Of a DNA stretch of 64,000 nucleotides, positions 38,017 to 48,337 are shown piece by piece (the first letter of the stretch is position 1; each line of letters begins with the position of its first letter). The notes under the pieces are model-generated. The model ran no database searches and was not told where the DNA came from. It saw only the letters and a program-made list of their open reading frames with translations. The stretch is from Vibrio tasmaniensis (GTDB lineage Bacteria; Pseudomonadota; Gammaproteobacteria; Enterobacterales; Vibrionaceae): assembly GCF_024347635.1 (NCBI RefSeq), contig NZ_AP025510.1:3100001-3164000 (forward strand). Direction: 5' to 3'. The translations under genes and the position numbers were made by a program.

Positions 38017-38481
38017 ATGTCCACAACTACAGCTCGTCTGGATGATCTAGACCGTGCCATTCTCAAAACCTTGATGGAAGATGCGCGCACACCTTATGCT
38101 GAAATGGCAAAGAAATTTGATGTCAGCCCCGCGACGATTCACGTTCGTATCGAAAAAATGAGATCGGCAGACATCATTGAGCGAACCGAGGTTGTGGTAA
38201 ACACCAAGAAGCTTGGTTACGACGTGTGTTGTTTTATTGGTATCAACCTCAATGCAGCCCGCGACTACCATTCAGCCATTGCAAAACTGAACGCCTTAGA
38301 CGAAGTTGTTGAGGCTTACTACACCACTGGCGCCTACAACATCTTCGTTAAGTTGATGTGTAAATCGATAGAAGAGTTACAGTTCGTGCTAATTGATAAA
38401 TTGCAGGCGATCGACGAGGTTCAATCAACTGAGACTTTGATTTCACTGCAAAACCCTATCAACCGCAACGTGAACCCATAA
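38017..38481 (+). CDS. asnC: AsnC transcriptional regulator (Lrp/AsnC family)
   Basis: 154 residues. An N-terminal winged helix-turn-helix (LDRAILKTLMEDARTPYAEMAKKF, VSPATIHVRIEKM) and a C-terminal RAM/AsnC ligand-binding domain (about residues 70-150, with TTGAYNIFVKLMCKS). The sequence is of the AsnC type, which in E. coli senses asparagine and activates asnA. It is divergent from the GGDEF/EAL gene across about 90 bp. No asnA gene is in the window. Confidence 0.9.
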   Translation: MSTTTARLDDLDRAILKTLMEDARTPYAEMAKKFDVSPATIHVRIEKMRSADIIERTEVVVNTKKLGYDVCCFIGINLNAARDYHSAIAKLNALDEVVEAYYTTGAYNIFVKLMCKSIEELQFVLIDKLQAIDEVQSTETLISLQNPINRNVNP

Positions 38482-38518
38482 TCTATAGACACTAGAATTA
38501 TGTTTAGGTGACCAAAAA

Positions 38519-38550
38519 AGAAAAGGCTGAACACAATGTTCAGCCTTTAA
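38519..38550. terminator. Terminator between asnC and prlC
   Basis: Stem AAAGGCTGAAC (38522-38532) with GTTCAGCCTTT (38538-38548), loop ACAAT. A/T runs on both sides suit the convergent genes. Confidence 0.87.
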
Positions 38551-38631
38551 TTTATCTAGTTTATGTCGTCTCGAATCTAAGCTCTGTTACCTAATATAAG
38601 CGATGCAGCTAGCAATAAGGTAATCACAAAC

Positions 38632-40674
38632 CTAAGCTTGAATGCCCGCATGACGAAGCATCGCATCGATTTGAGGCTCACGACCACGGAAGCGTTTGAA
38701 CAGCTCCATAGGCTCTTCACTGCCACCCATCTCAAGGATGTTGTTCAGGAAGCGATTGCCCGTTTCAGTGTTGAAGATACCCTCTTCTTCAAATGCTGAG
38801 AACGCATCTGCAGACAATACTTCTGCCCACAGGTAGCTGTAGTAACCTGCGCTGTAGCCACCAGCAAAGATGTGACCAAAGCTGTGTGAGAAGCGGTTCC
38901 AGTCAAGGCTTGGCAATACAGAAACCTTAGACTTCACGTCGGCTAGCGTTTCTAGTACGCGAGCACCCACTTCTGGGTCGTATTCTGTGTGCAACGTAAA
39001 GTCGAACAAACCAAGCTCTAACTGGCGTAGGATAAACATTGCAGACTGGAAGTTCTTCGCCGCTAGCATCTTCTCTAGCATCTCTTTTGGTAGCGCTTCA
39101 CCCGTTTCGAAGTGACCAGAGATAAACGACAATGCCTCTTCTTCCCAACACCAGTTTTCTAGGAACTGACTTGGTAGCTCAACCGCATCCCAAGGCACAC
39201 CGTTGATACCCGCGACTGCGCCCGCTTCAACTTGCGTTAACATGTGGTGGATACCGTGGCCAAATTCGTGGAACAAAGTGACCACTTCATCGTGAGTAAA
39301 CAGTGCTGGTTTATCACCAACAGGCTTGTTGAAGTTACACGTTAGGTAAGCAACCGGCGTCTGTAGTTCGCCTGATTGAGTAATACGACGACCACGACAG
39401 TCATCCATCCAAGCGCCGCCACGTTTGTGTTCACGTGCGTATAGGTCTAGGTAGAAGCTACCGCGCAATGTTCCTGTTGCATCAAAGATGTCGAAGAAGC
39501 GCACTGAATCATGCCATGTATCCACGCCTTCACGCTCAGTCACAGACATACCAAACACACGGTTTAGTACTTCGAACAGACCAGAAACTGCGTTCGACTC
39601 AGGGAAGTATGGACGAAGCTCTTCATCAGAGATCTCGAACAGGTTCTGTTTTTGTTTCTCGCTGTAGTAAGCGATGTCCCACAGATTTAGCTCAGAGACA
39701 CCAAACTCTTTCTCTGCAAACTGACGTAGCTCTTCTACTTCGCGCTCACCTTGTGGTTTGGCTTTTACTGCTAGGTCGTTAAGGAAACCAAGTACTTGGT
39801 CTGGCGTTTCTGCCATCTTAGTCGACAGAGATTTCTCGCTGTAAGTGCTAAAGCCAAGCATGCGTGCGATCTCGTGACGCAGCTTAAGCTGTTCAGTGAT
39901 GATCTCAGTGTTGTCCCATTTACCGGCATTTGGACCACGATCCGAAGCGCGTGTTACGTAAGCTTCGTACAACTCTTTACGTAGCGCTTGGTTATCACAG
40001 TAGGTCATCACTGGTAGGTATGAAGGAATATCCAGAGTCAGTAGGTAACCTTCCTGCTCTTTAGCTTCCGCCGCCGCTTGTGCTGCTGCCAATGCCGATT
40101 CAGGCATACCGGCCAGTTCAGTCACGTCTGTTACCTGCTTGCTCCAACCCATGGTTGCATCAAGTACGTTGTTTGAGAATTGAGAGCCCAGCTCAGATTG
40201 GCGCTTACTGATCTCGCCGTAACGGTGCTGCTCGTCTGCAGGTAAACCAATACCTGACAACTCGAAATCACGCAGTGCGTCAGTAATGGTTTTCTGTTGA
40301 GCTTGGTCTAATGCCGGGAATGCTTCACTCGCCTTGATCGCTTTATACGCTTCAAACAAACCTTTGTGTTGCCCCACCCAAGTGCCGTACTCAGAAAGCA
40401 CAGGCAGACAGCTCTCATAAGCGTCACGCAGCTCATCGCTGTTCATCACAGAATTCATATGGCTTACTGGTGACCAAATACGGCCTAAACGATCATCCAC
40501 TTCTTCAATCGGAGCAACAAGGTTGTCCCAGCTTGGTGAAGTATTACCTTCAAGTACTTGTTCTATCTTGTTGCGACACTCTTCAATCACTTGCTCAACC
40601 GCTGGCTTAACGTGCTCAGGTTTGATTTGTGAAAACGGAGGTAAGTCCGTGAAGGTTAATAGCGGATTAGACAT
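38632..40674 (-). CDS. prlC: Oligopeptidase A
   Basis: 680 residues, exactly the expected size. A cytoplasmic M3-family zinc metallopeptidase that degrades short peptides, including cleaved signal peptides. The HEFGHGIHH zinc motif (HExxH) is intact, and the third ligand lies in the following WCWEEEAL segment. The C-terminal SFGHIFAGGYSAGYYSYLWAEV is conserved in oligopeptidase A. In E. coli prlC and rsmJ are neighbours; here they are separated by the signalling gene and asnC. Confidence 0.97.
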   Translation of the reverse strand: MSNPLLTFTDLPPFSQIKPEHVKPAVEQVIEECRNKIEQVLEGNTSPSWDNLVAPIEEVDDRLGRIWSPVSHMNSVMNSDELRDAYESCLPVLSEYGTWVGQHKGLFEAYKAIKASEAFPALDQAQQKTITDALRDFELSGIGLPADEQHRYGEISKRQSELGSQFSNNVLDATMGWSKQVTDVTELAGMPESALAAAQAAAEAKEQEGYLLTLDIPSYLPVMTYCDNQALRKELYEAYVTRASDRGPNAGKWDNTEIITEQLKLRHEIARMLGFSTYSEKSLSTKMAETPDQVLGFLNDLAVKAKPQGEREVEELRQFAEKEFGVSELNLWDIAYYSEKQKQNLFEISDEELRPYFPESNAVSGLFEVLNRVFGMSVTEREGVDTWHDSVRFFDIFDATGTLRGSFYLDLYAREHKRGGAWMDDCRGRRITQSGELQTPVAYLTCNFNKPVGDKPALFTHDEVVTLFHEFGHGIHHMLTQVEAGAVAGINGVPWDAVELPSQFLENWCWEEEALSFISGHFETGEALPKEMLEKMLAAKNFQSAMFILRQLELGLFDFTLHTEYDPEVGARVLETLADVKSKVSVLPSLDWNRFSHSFGHIFAGGYSAGYYSYLWAEVLSADAFSAFEEEGIFNTETGNRFLNNILEMGGSEEPMELFKRFRGREPQIDAMLRHAGIQA

Positions 40675-40954
40675 ATAAACATTCCTTTGGCTTTAGAGAC
40701 TTTCGTCTTTTTTGTAATGAGGTCGTCTTACAGTCATCAGGCTAAGGATCGCCCTAAAAAAATCACCTGCGAATAGTTATTAAATAGTGCCCATGAAGGC
40801 AAATTTCAATAGTAGAACCAATAACTAACTGCATATTGCTAGCGACTGTTCCTGAATTGTTCGAGAATTTATGGTCCATTGAGGGTTATAATAGTCTGAT
40901 TAACCCCACCTACACTAACCACACTCTAATTCGAGAGTGTTACGAGAGTTTAAT

Positions 40955-41794
40955 TTGTTAAGTTATCGCCACAGCTTCCACGCGGGCAACCATGCCGACG
41001 TAGTAAAGCATATCGTACAGAGCCTTATTCTTAATTCTTTGAAACAAAAGGATAAGCCTTTTGTTTATCATGACACTCACTCTGGTGTAGGTCGTTACGA
41101 CTTAACGCATGAATGGTCTGAAAAAACCGGCGAATACAAACAAGGTATTGCACGCGTCTGGGCACAAACAGAACTTCCTAATGACATTCAAAGCTACCTT
41201 GAGTCTATCTCAACACTCAACAATGGCGAGAAACTGCGTTTCTACCCAGGTTCACCACGTGTTGCACGCGCACACCTACGTGACCAAGACCGCATGGTAT
41301 TAACCGAGCTTCACCCAGCCGATCACCCACTGCTTGAGCAAGAGTTCCACCGCGATCGTCAGGTATCTATCTATAAAGAAGATGGTTTTAAGCGCTTGAA
41401 GGGTAGCCTGCCACCAAAAGAACGTCGTGGTTTAGTACTGATCGACCCGCCTTACGAGCTTGCAAAAGAGTATCGTGATGTTGTGACTGCTATTGCTCAG
41501 AGTCATAAACGCTGGGCAACTGGTATCTACGCAATTTGGTACCCAGTGGTAAACCGCTGTGATATCGAAGACATGATTGAAGGACTTGAAGGCCTAGGCA
41601 TTAACAAGATTCTACAAATCGAACTTGGCGTATCACCAGACACTAATGAGCGTGGCATGACAGCATCAGGCATGATTGTTATCAACCCGCCTTGGAAGCT
41701 AGAAAGCCAAATGAACGAAATTCTTCCATTCTTGAAGGAAGCAATTGCGCCGGCGACCGGTCACTTCAAAGTAGAGTGGATCGTACCCGAGTAA
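40955..41794 (+). CDS. rlmJ: 23S rRNA (adenine-2030-N6)-methyltransferase
   Basis: 279 residues beginning LSYRHSFHAGNHADVVKH, the RlmJ opening. The N6-adenine methyltransferase motif DPPY occurs in VLIDPPYELAKEY and a SAM loop in YHDTHSGVGRYDL. The start used is TTG at 40955, matching the E. coli N-terminus and with GAGAG 6 nt upstream; a GTG at 40937 would add six residues. prlC and rlmJ are divergent across about 280 bp, as in other gammaproteobacteria. Confidence 0.95.
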   Translation: MLSYRHSFHAGNHADVVKHIVQSLILNSLKQKDKPFVYHDTHSGVGRYDLTHEWSEKTGEYKQGIARVWAQTELPNDIQSYLESISTLNNGEKLRFYPGSPRVARAHLRDQDRMVLTELHPADHPLLEQEFHRDRQVSIYKEDGFKRLKGSLPPKERRGLVLIDPPYELAKEYRDVVTAIAQSHKRWATGIYAIWYPVVNRCDIEDMIEGLEGLGINKILQIELGVSPDTNERGMTASGMIVINPPWKLESQMNEILPFLKEAIAPATGHFKVEWIVPE

Positions 41795-41982
41795 TCTCGA
41801 ACTTAACGTCATGCTCTGACGAATATTCAGCAGATTGTGACGTACACGAATAAATTTTAAACAGGGAGATTGAGTTCAACCGATCTGCCCTCAATATAAT
41901 AATTAGACAATTTAAGAATCTATAGGACGTAGGTGTTCAGTGCGCTCACTGTACCCACAGCCTTCAATAAATGGAGAAAGTA

Positions 41983-43338
41983 ATGGCGACTCATTTTGAT
42001 TACATCTGTATCGGCGGCGGTTCAGGCGGCATCGCATCAGCTAACCGCGCAGCAATGCACGGTGCAAAAGTTGCACTTATCGAAGCTCAAGACCTTGGTG
42101 GTACTTGTGTAAACGTTGGTTGTGTTCCTAAAAAGGTTATGTGGCACGGTGCTCAAGTTGCTGAAGCGATCAACCTATATTCAAAAGACTACGGCTTCGA
42201 CGTTGACGTAAAAGGCTTCAACTGGGGCAAACTGGTTGAAAACCGTCAAGCGTACATTGGTCGTATCCACCAATCTTACGATCGCGTTTTGGGTAACAAC
42301 AAAATAAACGTAATCAAAGGCTTTGCTAAGTTTATTGATGAAAAAACCGTTGAAGTTAACGGTGAACACTACACTGCAGATCACATCCTGATCGCAGTAG
42401 GTGGTCGTCCAACCATTCCAAACATCCCTGGCGCAGAGCACGGTATCGACTCAAACGGTTTCTTCGACCTGATGGAGCAACCTAAACGTGTTGCTGTTAT
42501 CGGCGCGGGCTACATCGCAGTAGAAATCGCAGGCGTACTAAGTGCACTTGGCACAGAAACACACCTGTTCTGTCGTAAAGAGTCACCACTTCGCAGCTTC
42601 GACCCAATGATTGTTGAAACACTGGTTGAAGTAATGGAAGCGGAAGGTCCAACACTTCACACGCACTCTGTTCCTAAAGAAGTAGTGAAAGAAGCAGATG
42701 GCACGCTGACTCTGCACCTAGAGAACGGCAACACTCAAAACGTTGACCACCTAATTTGGGCTATCGGCCGCCACCCAGCGACTGACGCTATCAACCTAGC
42801 ATCAACGGGTGTTGCAACCAACGACCGTGGCTACATCAAAGTAGACGAGTTCCAAGCAACCAACGTTCCTGGTATCTACTGTGTAGGCGACATCATGGAA
42901 GGCGGTATCGAACTAACACCTGTTGCTGTTAAAGCCGGTCGTCAGCTTTCTGAGCGTCTATTCAACGGTCAAACAAACGCAAAGATGGACTACACGCTCG
43001 TTCCTACTGTTGTATTCAGCCACCCACCTATCGGCACTATTGGTCTAACGACTCAAGAAGCTGAAGAGCAATACGGCAAAGACAACATCAAGGTATACAC
43101 GTCTGGTTTTACTGCAATGTACACTGCTGTCACTCAGCACCGTCAACCTTGTAAGATGAAGCTAGTGTGTGCTGGCGAAGAAGAGACAGTCGTCGGCCTA
43201 CACGGCATCGGCTTCACGGTTGATGAAATGATTCAAGGCTTCGGCGTTGCAATGAAAATGGGCGCAACCAAAGCAGACTTCGACTCTGTTGTGGCTATTC
43301 ACCCAACGGGCAGCGAAGAATTTGTCACTATGCGCTAA
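41983..43338 (+). CDS. gor: Glutathione-disulfide reductase
   Basis: 451 residues, FAD- and NADPH-dependent. It keeps glutathione reduced in the cytoplasm. Visible: the FAD motif [16 protein letters not shown], the redox-active disulfide [13 protein letters not shown], the NADPH motif [14 protein letters not shown], and the catalytic C-terminal [12 protein letters not shown] with its His-Glu pair. The ATG at 41983 fits the family and has GGAGAAAG just upstream; the ATG at 41971 would add four residues. Confidence 0.97.
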   Translation: MATHFDYICIGGGSGGIASANRAAMHGAKVALIEAQDLGGTCVNVGCVPKKVMWHGAQVAEAINLYSKDYGFDVDVKGFNWGKLVENRQAYIGRIHQSYDRVLGNNKINVIKGFAKFIDEKTVEVNGEHYTADHILIAVGGRPTIPNIPGAEHGIDSNGFFDLMEQPKRVAVIGAGYIAVEIAGVLSALGTETHLFCRKESPLRSFDPMIVETLVEVMEAEGPTLHTHSVPKEVVKEADGTLTLHLENGNTQNVDHLIWAIGRHPATDAINLASTGVATNDRGYIKVDEFQATNVPGIYCVGDIMEGGIELTPVAVKAGRQLSERLFNGQTNAKMDYTLVPTVVFSHPPIGTIGLTTQEAEEQYGKDNIKVYTSGFTAMYTAVTQHRQPCKMKLVCAGEEETVVGLHGIGFTVDEMIQGFGVAMKMGATKADFDSVVAIHPTGSEEFVTMR

Positions 43339-43366
43339 ACCACTGTAAGTCAAAGAAATATTAAAC

Positions 43367-43393
43367 AAAAGCCGACCTATGTCGGCTTTTTTT
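43367..43393 (+). terminator. gor terminator
   Basis: Stem AAAAGCCGAC (43367-43376) with GTCGGCTTTT (43381-43390), loop CTAT, then further T. Confidence 0.9.
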
Positions 43394-43539
43394 GTTTTTT
43401 ACCGTATGGTTGGGATATTTATTAACCGAACAGCATTTTACATACTTAACTTGGAATCAAGATCAAACTACAATCGCGCGCTATAAAAATACACGCATAA
43501 AAAAACAATTAGCTCTAATACATGAAGGATGTACGAGTA

Positions 43540-45237
43540 ATGAAAAAAGTGAGTATTCTCGCAGCAGCGATTGCAGTGGCTTTAACCGGTTGTGGTAGCG
43601 ACAGTTCTAATTCAGGTGTCACAACACCGACTGAACCATCCACAACAACCAATAAATTTATCGATGCCGCTGTAGAAGGTATCTACTACAGCACTAGCTC
43701 TGGTTCAAAGGGCATCACAAACAGCGAGGGCGAATTTACCGCTAAGTCTAACGACACGGTGACCTTCTTCATTGGTGGTGAAAATGGCTTGAAAGTAGGG
43801 GCAGCATCAAACCGTGATGTACTGACGCCATTTGAAGCGGCGGGCAAATACGACCGAGCTCTGAATTTAGCAATTCTGCTTCAGTCTTTAGATAATCAAT
43901 TTGGTAACGCTTCTGATGAAGTACTGACAATTCCAGATGCGCTGCGCGAACCTGATGCTGCGACGTTAGCGAAGATGAAAAACCTAAGTCTAGATGACCG
44001 TGATTCTGTTACAGACTTCCTGACAGCGATGGAAGTCACTTCAATTACAAGTGAATCTGAAGCATTGGCTCATATGGAGAAAGCATTCGGAGAAAAATCA
44101 GGGACTGTTCGCGGCAGCACTGATGCCAATCCATTTGTAGCGAAAAATGGGCAATTCATTCGCTCAATCATGGTGAGACAGTATGATATTAACGATCCAA
44201 ACAACCGCCCTAACGACAAAACAATGTTAGTTCACGCTGACAAAATGCTTCCTAAAGCTGTGTTTGAACATACACGTGGCACGCCTTACTTCACTTATCA
44301 AGATTCAGCCAATGGTCTTATTGCTGTAAGTGACAGCGACTCTTTATTGTCAGGCTCAGACGCTGAAGAGTATATCAGCTGTGTATTGACGGGAAGTTCT
44401 TCAGGCTGCAGTCAAACAGCTCACCCAGACTTCACCCTAAACGCTCCGTTTTCTTACCTTCTGCTTGATAAAAGCAAAGAAAATACCACACCTAAACCAG
44501 AAAGTTACGATTGGGTACCTTTCATTGAAGGGAATCAACAAGTCCTCAACCACTACACGCCAAACAAACTGGAAGATGACCGAAATGAAGGCGATGCAGA
44601 CCCTTCATACCAATATGAAACCCTTTCTGGCAGCTATGACCCGATTACAAAAATATACACACAAATTCGTTCAAAAACACAGCTAGACGACCCATCAGAT
44701 GACTCTAGTCGAATAAAGCGTATCGAAGAAAGTTTGAATTTCTACTATCACGTAGAAACACCTAATGACGAAAGGTACGTAGACTTCACTGGGTCTTGGG
44801 ATACCACTCAGATTTGCGCTGATGGACAAAATGCTGTCATGAGAATGGTATTTGATTCTGAGGGCGCTACCGTATCAGGGAAAGAGTGCAATGCAAACTC
44901 ACCGGCAGATCTTGAAGACTCAGGCAAGAAGTATACCTATGAAGAGCTTGCTGCGATTGACTATTGGTGGTTTAACATTTCAGGACGTGAATCAAAAGCA
45001 ACACTGACAGATCTAAACTCAGTTGTGCGCTTCTGTGATGATACTGACAATGGTTATATTCCTGGTTCAGGAGATAAATGTCCTGTTGATGCAAAAGGTA
45101 ATAATCAAGAATACATCATTAAATGGGAGTATCAGCCAGCAGGTACTAACTGGGATGAAGGGTTGCTAACTCGCCGTAAAATGACTCCAGACGGATCAAC
45201 AACAGGCCGTGTGAGCATCATGCAAAAAATCAACTAA
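43540..45237 (+). CDS. Predicted lipoprotein of unknown function
   Basis: 565 residues starting MKKVSILAAAIAVALTGC, a lipoprotein signal with lipobox LTGC (Cys18), followed by a Ser/Thr-rich linker. The rest is acidic, with many Asp/Asn/Thr residues and no membrane segment, and I see no known catalytic motif. The ATG at 43540 is preferred to the one at 43522, because AAGGA lies about 10 nt before it and the signal peptide starts there. It stands alone with its own terminator. It is probably anchored to the outer or inner membrane facing the periplasm; the function is unknown. Confidence 0.8.
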   Translation: MKKVSILAAAIAVALTGCGSDSSNSGVTTPTEPSTTTNKFIDAAVEGIYYSTSSGSKGITNSEGEFTAKSNDTVTFFIGGENGLKVGAASNRDVLTPFEAAGKYDRALNLAILLQSLDNQFGNASDEVLTIPDALREPDAATLAKMKNLSLDDRDSVTDFLTAMEVTSITSESEALAHMEKAFGEKSGTVRGSTDANPFVAKNGQFIRSIMVRQYDINDPNNRPNDKTMLVHADKMLPKAVFEHTRGTPYFTYQDSANGLIAVSDSDSLLSGSDAEEYISCVLTGSSSGCSQTAHPDFTLNAPFSYLLLDKSKENTTPKPESYDWVPFIEGNQQVLNHYTPNKLEDDRNEGDADPSYQYETLSGSYDPITKIYTQIRSKTQLDDPSDDSSRIKRIEESLNFYYHVETPNDERYVDFTGSWDTTQICADGQNAVMRMVFDSEGATVSGKECNANSPADLEDSGKKYTYEELAAIDYWWFNISGRESKATLTDLNSVVRFCDDTDNGYIPGSGDKCPVDAKGNNQEYIIKWEYQPAGTNWDEGLLTRRKMTPDGSTTGRVSIMQKIN

Positions 45238-45267
45238 CCTTTGAGTTAATTTGATTACTTATTAATA

Positions 45268-45294
45268 AACCAGAAGCTGAGCTTCTGGTTTTTT
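45268..45294 (+). terminator. Lipoprotein gene terminator
   Basis: Stem AACCAGAAGC (45268-45277) with GCTTCTGGTT (45281-45290), loop TGA, then T-run. Confidence 0.9.
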
Positions 45295-45378
45295 CATTTT
45301 TAACACACATGAACCTTCAAACAACCATCAACGTAGATACAGAAACAAAGAACTATCGAGAACAACATGGAGTTTGTT

Positions 45379-45630
45379 ATGAATCTACTCATCGAATCAT
45401 TTGAAGGCGGGATCTACCTGGCTTACCAAATCATTGGCGAGCAAAAGCAGTTAATCAAAGACGACCACCAGCACCCAATGAAGTTTTTGAGTGTTAACCA
45501 AGCCCGCGATCACTTCAGTGATCAAGGCGTATCGTCAGCAATGCTGATACACAACAGTGCATACGACGAGATGTGCGGTGAGCATTGTGGTAACACCCAA
45601 CCGTTCGAGATTGATTTGAAGTGGAGTTAA
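45379..45630 (+). CDS. Small conserved protein (DUF6482-like)
   Basis: 83 residues starting MNLLIESFEGGIYLAY and ending in HCGNTQPFEIDLKWS. The pattern (an ESFEGGIYL opening, a HPMKFLSVNQARDHF middle, a C-terminal Cys pair) fits a small family known to me as DUF6482; no function is established. The ATG at 45379 has GGAG 7 nt upstream; the ATG at 45367 is part of that site. Confidence 0.75.
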   Translation: MNLLIESFEGGIYLAYQIIGEQKQLIKDDHQHPMKFLSVNQARDHFSDQGVSSAMLIHNSAYDEMCGEHCGNTQPFEIDLKWS

Positions 45631-45660
45631 ATCAACTTCAAATCAATCGCGATAAAAATT

Positions 45661-45690
45661 GAAAGGCTTGCAATGATGCAAGCCTTTCTT
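45661..45690. terminator. Bidirectional terminator before the orphan nqrB
   Basis: Stem GAAAGGCTTGCA (45661-45672) with TGCAAGCCTTTC (45677-45688), loop ATGA. It lies between the plus-strand small gene and the convergent nqrB-like gene. Confidence 0.85.
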
Positions 45691-45722
45691 ATGGGAGTAA
45701 CTTTCCCTGTTCCGCATTGAAA

Positions 45723-46964
45723 TCAGCGTAATGTTCGTTTCTGCCTGCGTTTGATGTTCTGCTCTTTCACTACAAAGTCGAACAGCGGAGCAAACAGGTT
45801 AGCAAACAAGATCGCCAACATGATGCCCTCTGGATAAGCAGGGTTGAGCACTCGAATACCGACCGTCATCACACCGATCAGAATCCCGTAAGCCCACTTA
45901 CTCTGATTAGTAAACGCGGCAGAAACTGGGTCGGTTGCCATAAAGAAAGTGCCAAAGGCAACACCGCCCAATACAAAGTGCCAGTAGAACGGCATCGAGA
46001 ACATCGAGTTGGTATCAGAGCCAATCCAGTTCATCAAACTCGAAGTCACGACGAGACCGATAATCACACCGGCAACAATGCGCCAAGAGGCGATCTTCAT
46101 GGCAATCAGAATCAGACCCGTCAACATGATAAGCAATGAAGAAACCTCGCCCATCGAACCCGGAATATTACCGATAAAGGCGTCCATCCAAGTGATCGCC
46201 TCGCCAGTCATGTTATTGATGAGTGACGCGCTACCACCTTCATACCATTGGCTTAAAGGTGTTGCACCAGAATAACCATCGGCTGCCACCCATACTAAAC
46301 CTCCCGACATATTGGCAGGATAGGCAAAATAGAGAAAGGCTCGACCAGCAAGCGCTGGATTAAGGAAATTTCGCCCTGTGCCACCAAACAGCTCTTTCGC
46401 GACAACGATACCAAAGGTGATACCTAGCGCTGCTTGCCATAACGGGATAGTCGGTGGAAGAATTAAGGCAAAGAGAACCGAGCTAACAAAAAATCCTTCG
46501 TTGACCTCATGCTTACGTACAACGGCAAACAGCACCTCCCAGAAACCACCGACGACGAAAACTGTCGCGTAAACGGGTAAGAAGTAGAGAGCCCCGAGCA
46601 GCATCTGACTTCCCCAGCTACTTACTATCAATGACTGCGTATCACCAAATGCCCACGACAAGCGCCAGCTACTCTCGATAACCGAGGTAAGTTCGTTAAG
46701 TTGATAAGTGGATGTTAGTGCCGAGACACTTTGGTGCCCGACGTTATACATACCCCAGAACATAGCAGGGAAAGTCGCTAGCCACACCAAAATCATAATT
46801 CGCTTGAGATCGATACTATCTCGAACATGGGTCAAGCCTCGGTTTACGTTGCCGGGCGTATAAAAGATGGTGGCAAACGCCTCATAGACAGGGTAAAGCT
46901 TTTCGTATTTACCTCCGGCTTCAAAACGCGGGGCTACGTCTTCTAATCGTTTCTTCAAACTCAT
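45723..46964 (-). CDS. Orphan NqrB paralogue (Na+-NQR subunit B-like)
   Basis: 413 residues. It has the overall NqrB pattern along its full length: [29 protein letters not shown], the ten-helix membrane core, [17 protein letters not shown], and the FMN-attachment segment [11 protein letters not shown], where the Thr of SGAT carries covalent FMN in Na+-NQR. Segments such as [25 protein letters not shown] are conserved. But none of nqrA, C, D, E or F is nearby, so this is not the standard operon. The ATG at 46964 follows AAGGTGA. It may be a divergent second copy with a changed role. Confidence 0.85.
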   Translation of the reverse strand: MSLKKRLEDVAPRFEAGGKYEKLYPVYEAFATIFYTPGNVNRGLTHVRDSIDLKRIMILVWLATFPAMFWGMYNVGHQSVSALTSTYQLNELTSVIESSWRLSWAFGDTQSLIVSSWGSQMLLGALYFLPVYATVFVVGGFWEVLFAVVRKHEVNEGFFVSSVLFALILPPTIPLWQAALGITFGIVVAKELFGGTGRNFLNPALAGRAFLYFAYPANMSGGLVWVAADGYSGATPLSQWYEGGSASLINNMTGEAITWMDAFIGNIPGSMGEVSSLLIMLTGLILIAMKIASWRIVAGVIIGLVVTSSLMNWIGSDTNSMFSMPFYWHFVLGGVAFGTFFMATDPVSAAFTNQSKWAYGILIGVMTVGIRVLNPAYPEGIMLAILFANLFAPLFDFVVKEQNIKRRQKRTLR

Positions 46965-47162
46965 AATCTCAATCACCTTATTGCTTGAGTTATGGTTTTC
47001 TACGCACCAGCTGCTCTATTTGAACAATTTTTAGCTATTTTTAATCAAATTTGTATTGAAAATCCGAGTATCCGGAAATAGACCTGATATTGAAAAGAAA
47101 GGCGTATAAACAACAAAGCCCCAGCAATGGCTGAGGCTTATTTGGTATTACGCACGTCTTCG

Positions 47163-48149
47163 TTATTTCACACACATCACATTAAGTAGTGAGGAGCCTT
47201 TAAGCTGGTTTACGTTACCGTTAGTAAACAGGCCTTTTTTATCCGCTCCCCAATAAGGTAGATGCATTGGCCAGTTCTGATTTTCCATGACCTTCGACCC
47301 TAAGAGACTTTGCCACTGCTTTTCACTCAACAGCGTCATATTAATCTTATCACATACTAATTCGGCACTGTCGTAATCGAGTCGGCTCCAAGGTTTCCCT
47401 TGCTCCATATAAAACTGTTGTTCATCACCTAAAAGATAAGGAATCGCATATTTACTACCCGCAACACTCGCTGTCATGCGTATTTCAATGTTCAGATCAT
47501 TGTCTGAATTTGCACCATGACTAGGGAAAGCTTGAATGGCAGCAGCACTCGCGACTGCCGCTTTTTGAGCAGCAGCTATCGGCTTCGGCGCTGGTTTCGC
47601 TGCTACTTTAGCCTTAACTGGGGCTTGATGCTTAACCGTTTTTGGCTCTGCCGTTTTTGACTTCATTGCTTTGGTCACGACCGGTTGCGAAGAAGAAGTC
47701 TTCGATTTATCAACCATACGAATAAATGCTTCGCCATACCCAGAAACCTTACGTACCTGAGCTAAGTCTTTTCTCGCATCAGAAAAAGTAGAATAAGGGC
47801 CAATTAGGCAGCGATAGTCTCCACCTTCGGGCTTCATCCATACGTTAGTTGAAATCTTCTCATACAATGGCTTTGCTTTGCTCAGTGACAAAGGCTTATT
47901 CAACAAACCACATTGAACCCAAAACAGCTCATTATCTGAATGATGTTTAGGCGCTTTACTGCCCCAAACACCTTTACCAATCGGACATGATTGTTCTAGC
48001 TGTGGTAACTGATTGGTGCTTGCCTGAGTCGCATCGCATAGAACCGATTCGGCATTAACTTGGCTTGATACCAACAGGGATGCAGCAATAAGCCCCATAC
48101 GATAATTTCTAACCACAGCACGACATACAACATTCATTGTCAACTTCAT
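47163..48149 (-). CDS. Secreted SPOR-domain-like protein
   Basis: 328 residues with a signal peptide (MGLIAASLLVSSQVNAE, cleavage after VNA). A SPOR-like region follows (about residues 75-140, containing VWMKPEGGDYRCLIGPYSTFSDARKDL), then an Ala/Lys/Pro-rich linker and a C-terminal domain with conserved Trp and Gly (LLSEKQWQSLLG, LPYWGADKKGLFTNG, NVMCVK). SPOR domains bind denuded peptidoglycan at septa. I place the start at ATG 48149; the GTG at 48158 is less likely. The role is unknown; the periplasm or cell wall is the likely place. Confidence 0.7.
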   Translation of the reverse strand: MKLTMNVVCRAVVRNYRMGLIAASLLVSSQVNAESVLCDATQASTNQLPQLEQSCPIGKGVWGSKAPKHHSDNELFWVQCGLLNKPLSLSKAKPLYEKISTNVWMKPEGGDYRCLIGPYSTFSDARKDLAQVRKVSGYGEAFIRMVDKSKTSSSQPVVTKAMKSKTAEPKTVKHQAPVKAKVAAKPAPKPIAAAQKAAVASAAAIQAFPSHGANSDNDLNIEIRMTASVAGSKYAIPYLLGDEQQFYMEQGKPWSRLDYDSAELVCDKINMTLLSEKQWQSLLGSKVMENQNWPMHLPYWGADKKGLFTNGNVNQLKGSSLLNVMCVK

Positions 48150-48267
48150 AACCACCACTTAAACCCTCTAGGGGTTAATTATTACCGAACAAATGTCGAT
48201 AAAACATGAATTCCATTTTAAGTACTATTGACTCTATCAATGGTACTAAGTTCCAAATTCATTAAGC

Positions 48268-48299
48268 AAAAAAAGAGCCGTAATTGCTTACGACTCTTA
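48268..48299 (-). terminator. Terminator of the peptide ABC operon
   Basis: On the minus strand, TAAGAG...CGTAA pairs with TTACG...CTCTT with one non-Watson-Crick pair, loop GCAA, followed by seven T. It lies 40 bp past the last permease gene. Confidence 0.75.
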
Positions 48300-48337
48300 G
48301 TTTAGTGATTTTTTTTACTAAAAATCAAACTGAACTA

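Noticed and set aside
45723..46964. RnfD instead of NqrB
   Set aside because: The 413-aa length, the N-terminal FEAGGKYEK segment and [17 protein letters not shown] match NqrB better; RnfD is shorter and lacks that N-terminal part.
47111..47140. A terminator upstream of the orphan nqrB
   Set aside because: The possible stem AAGCCCCAGC/GCTGAGGCTT is imperfect and not followed by a convincing T-run; left out of the feature list.
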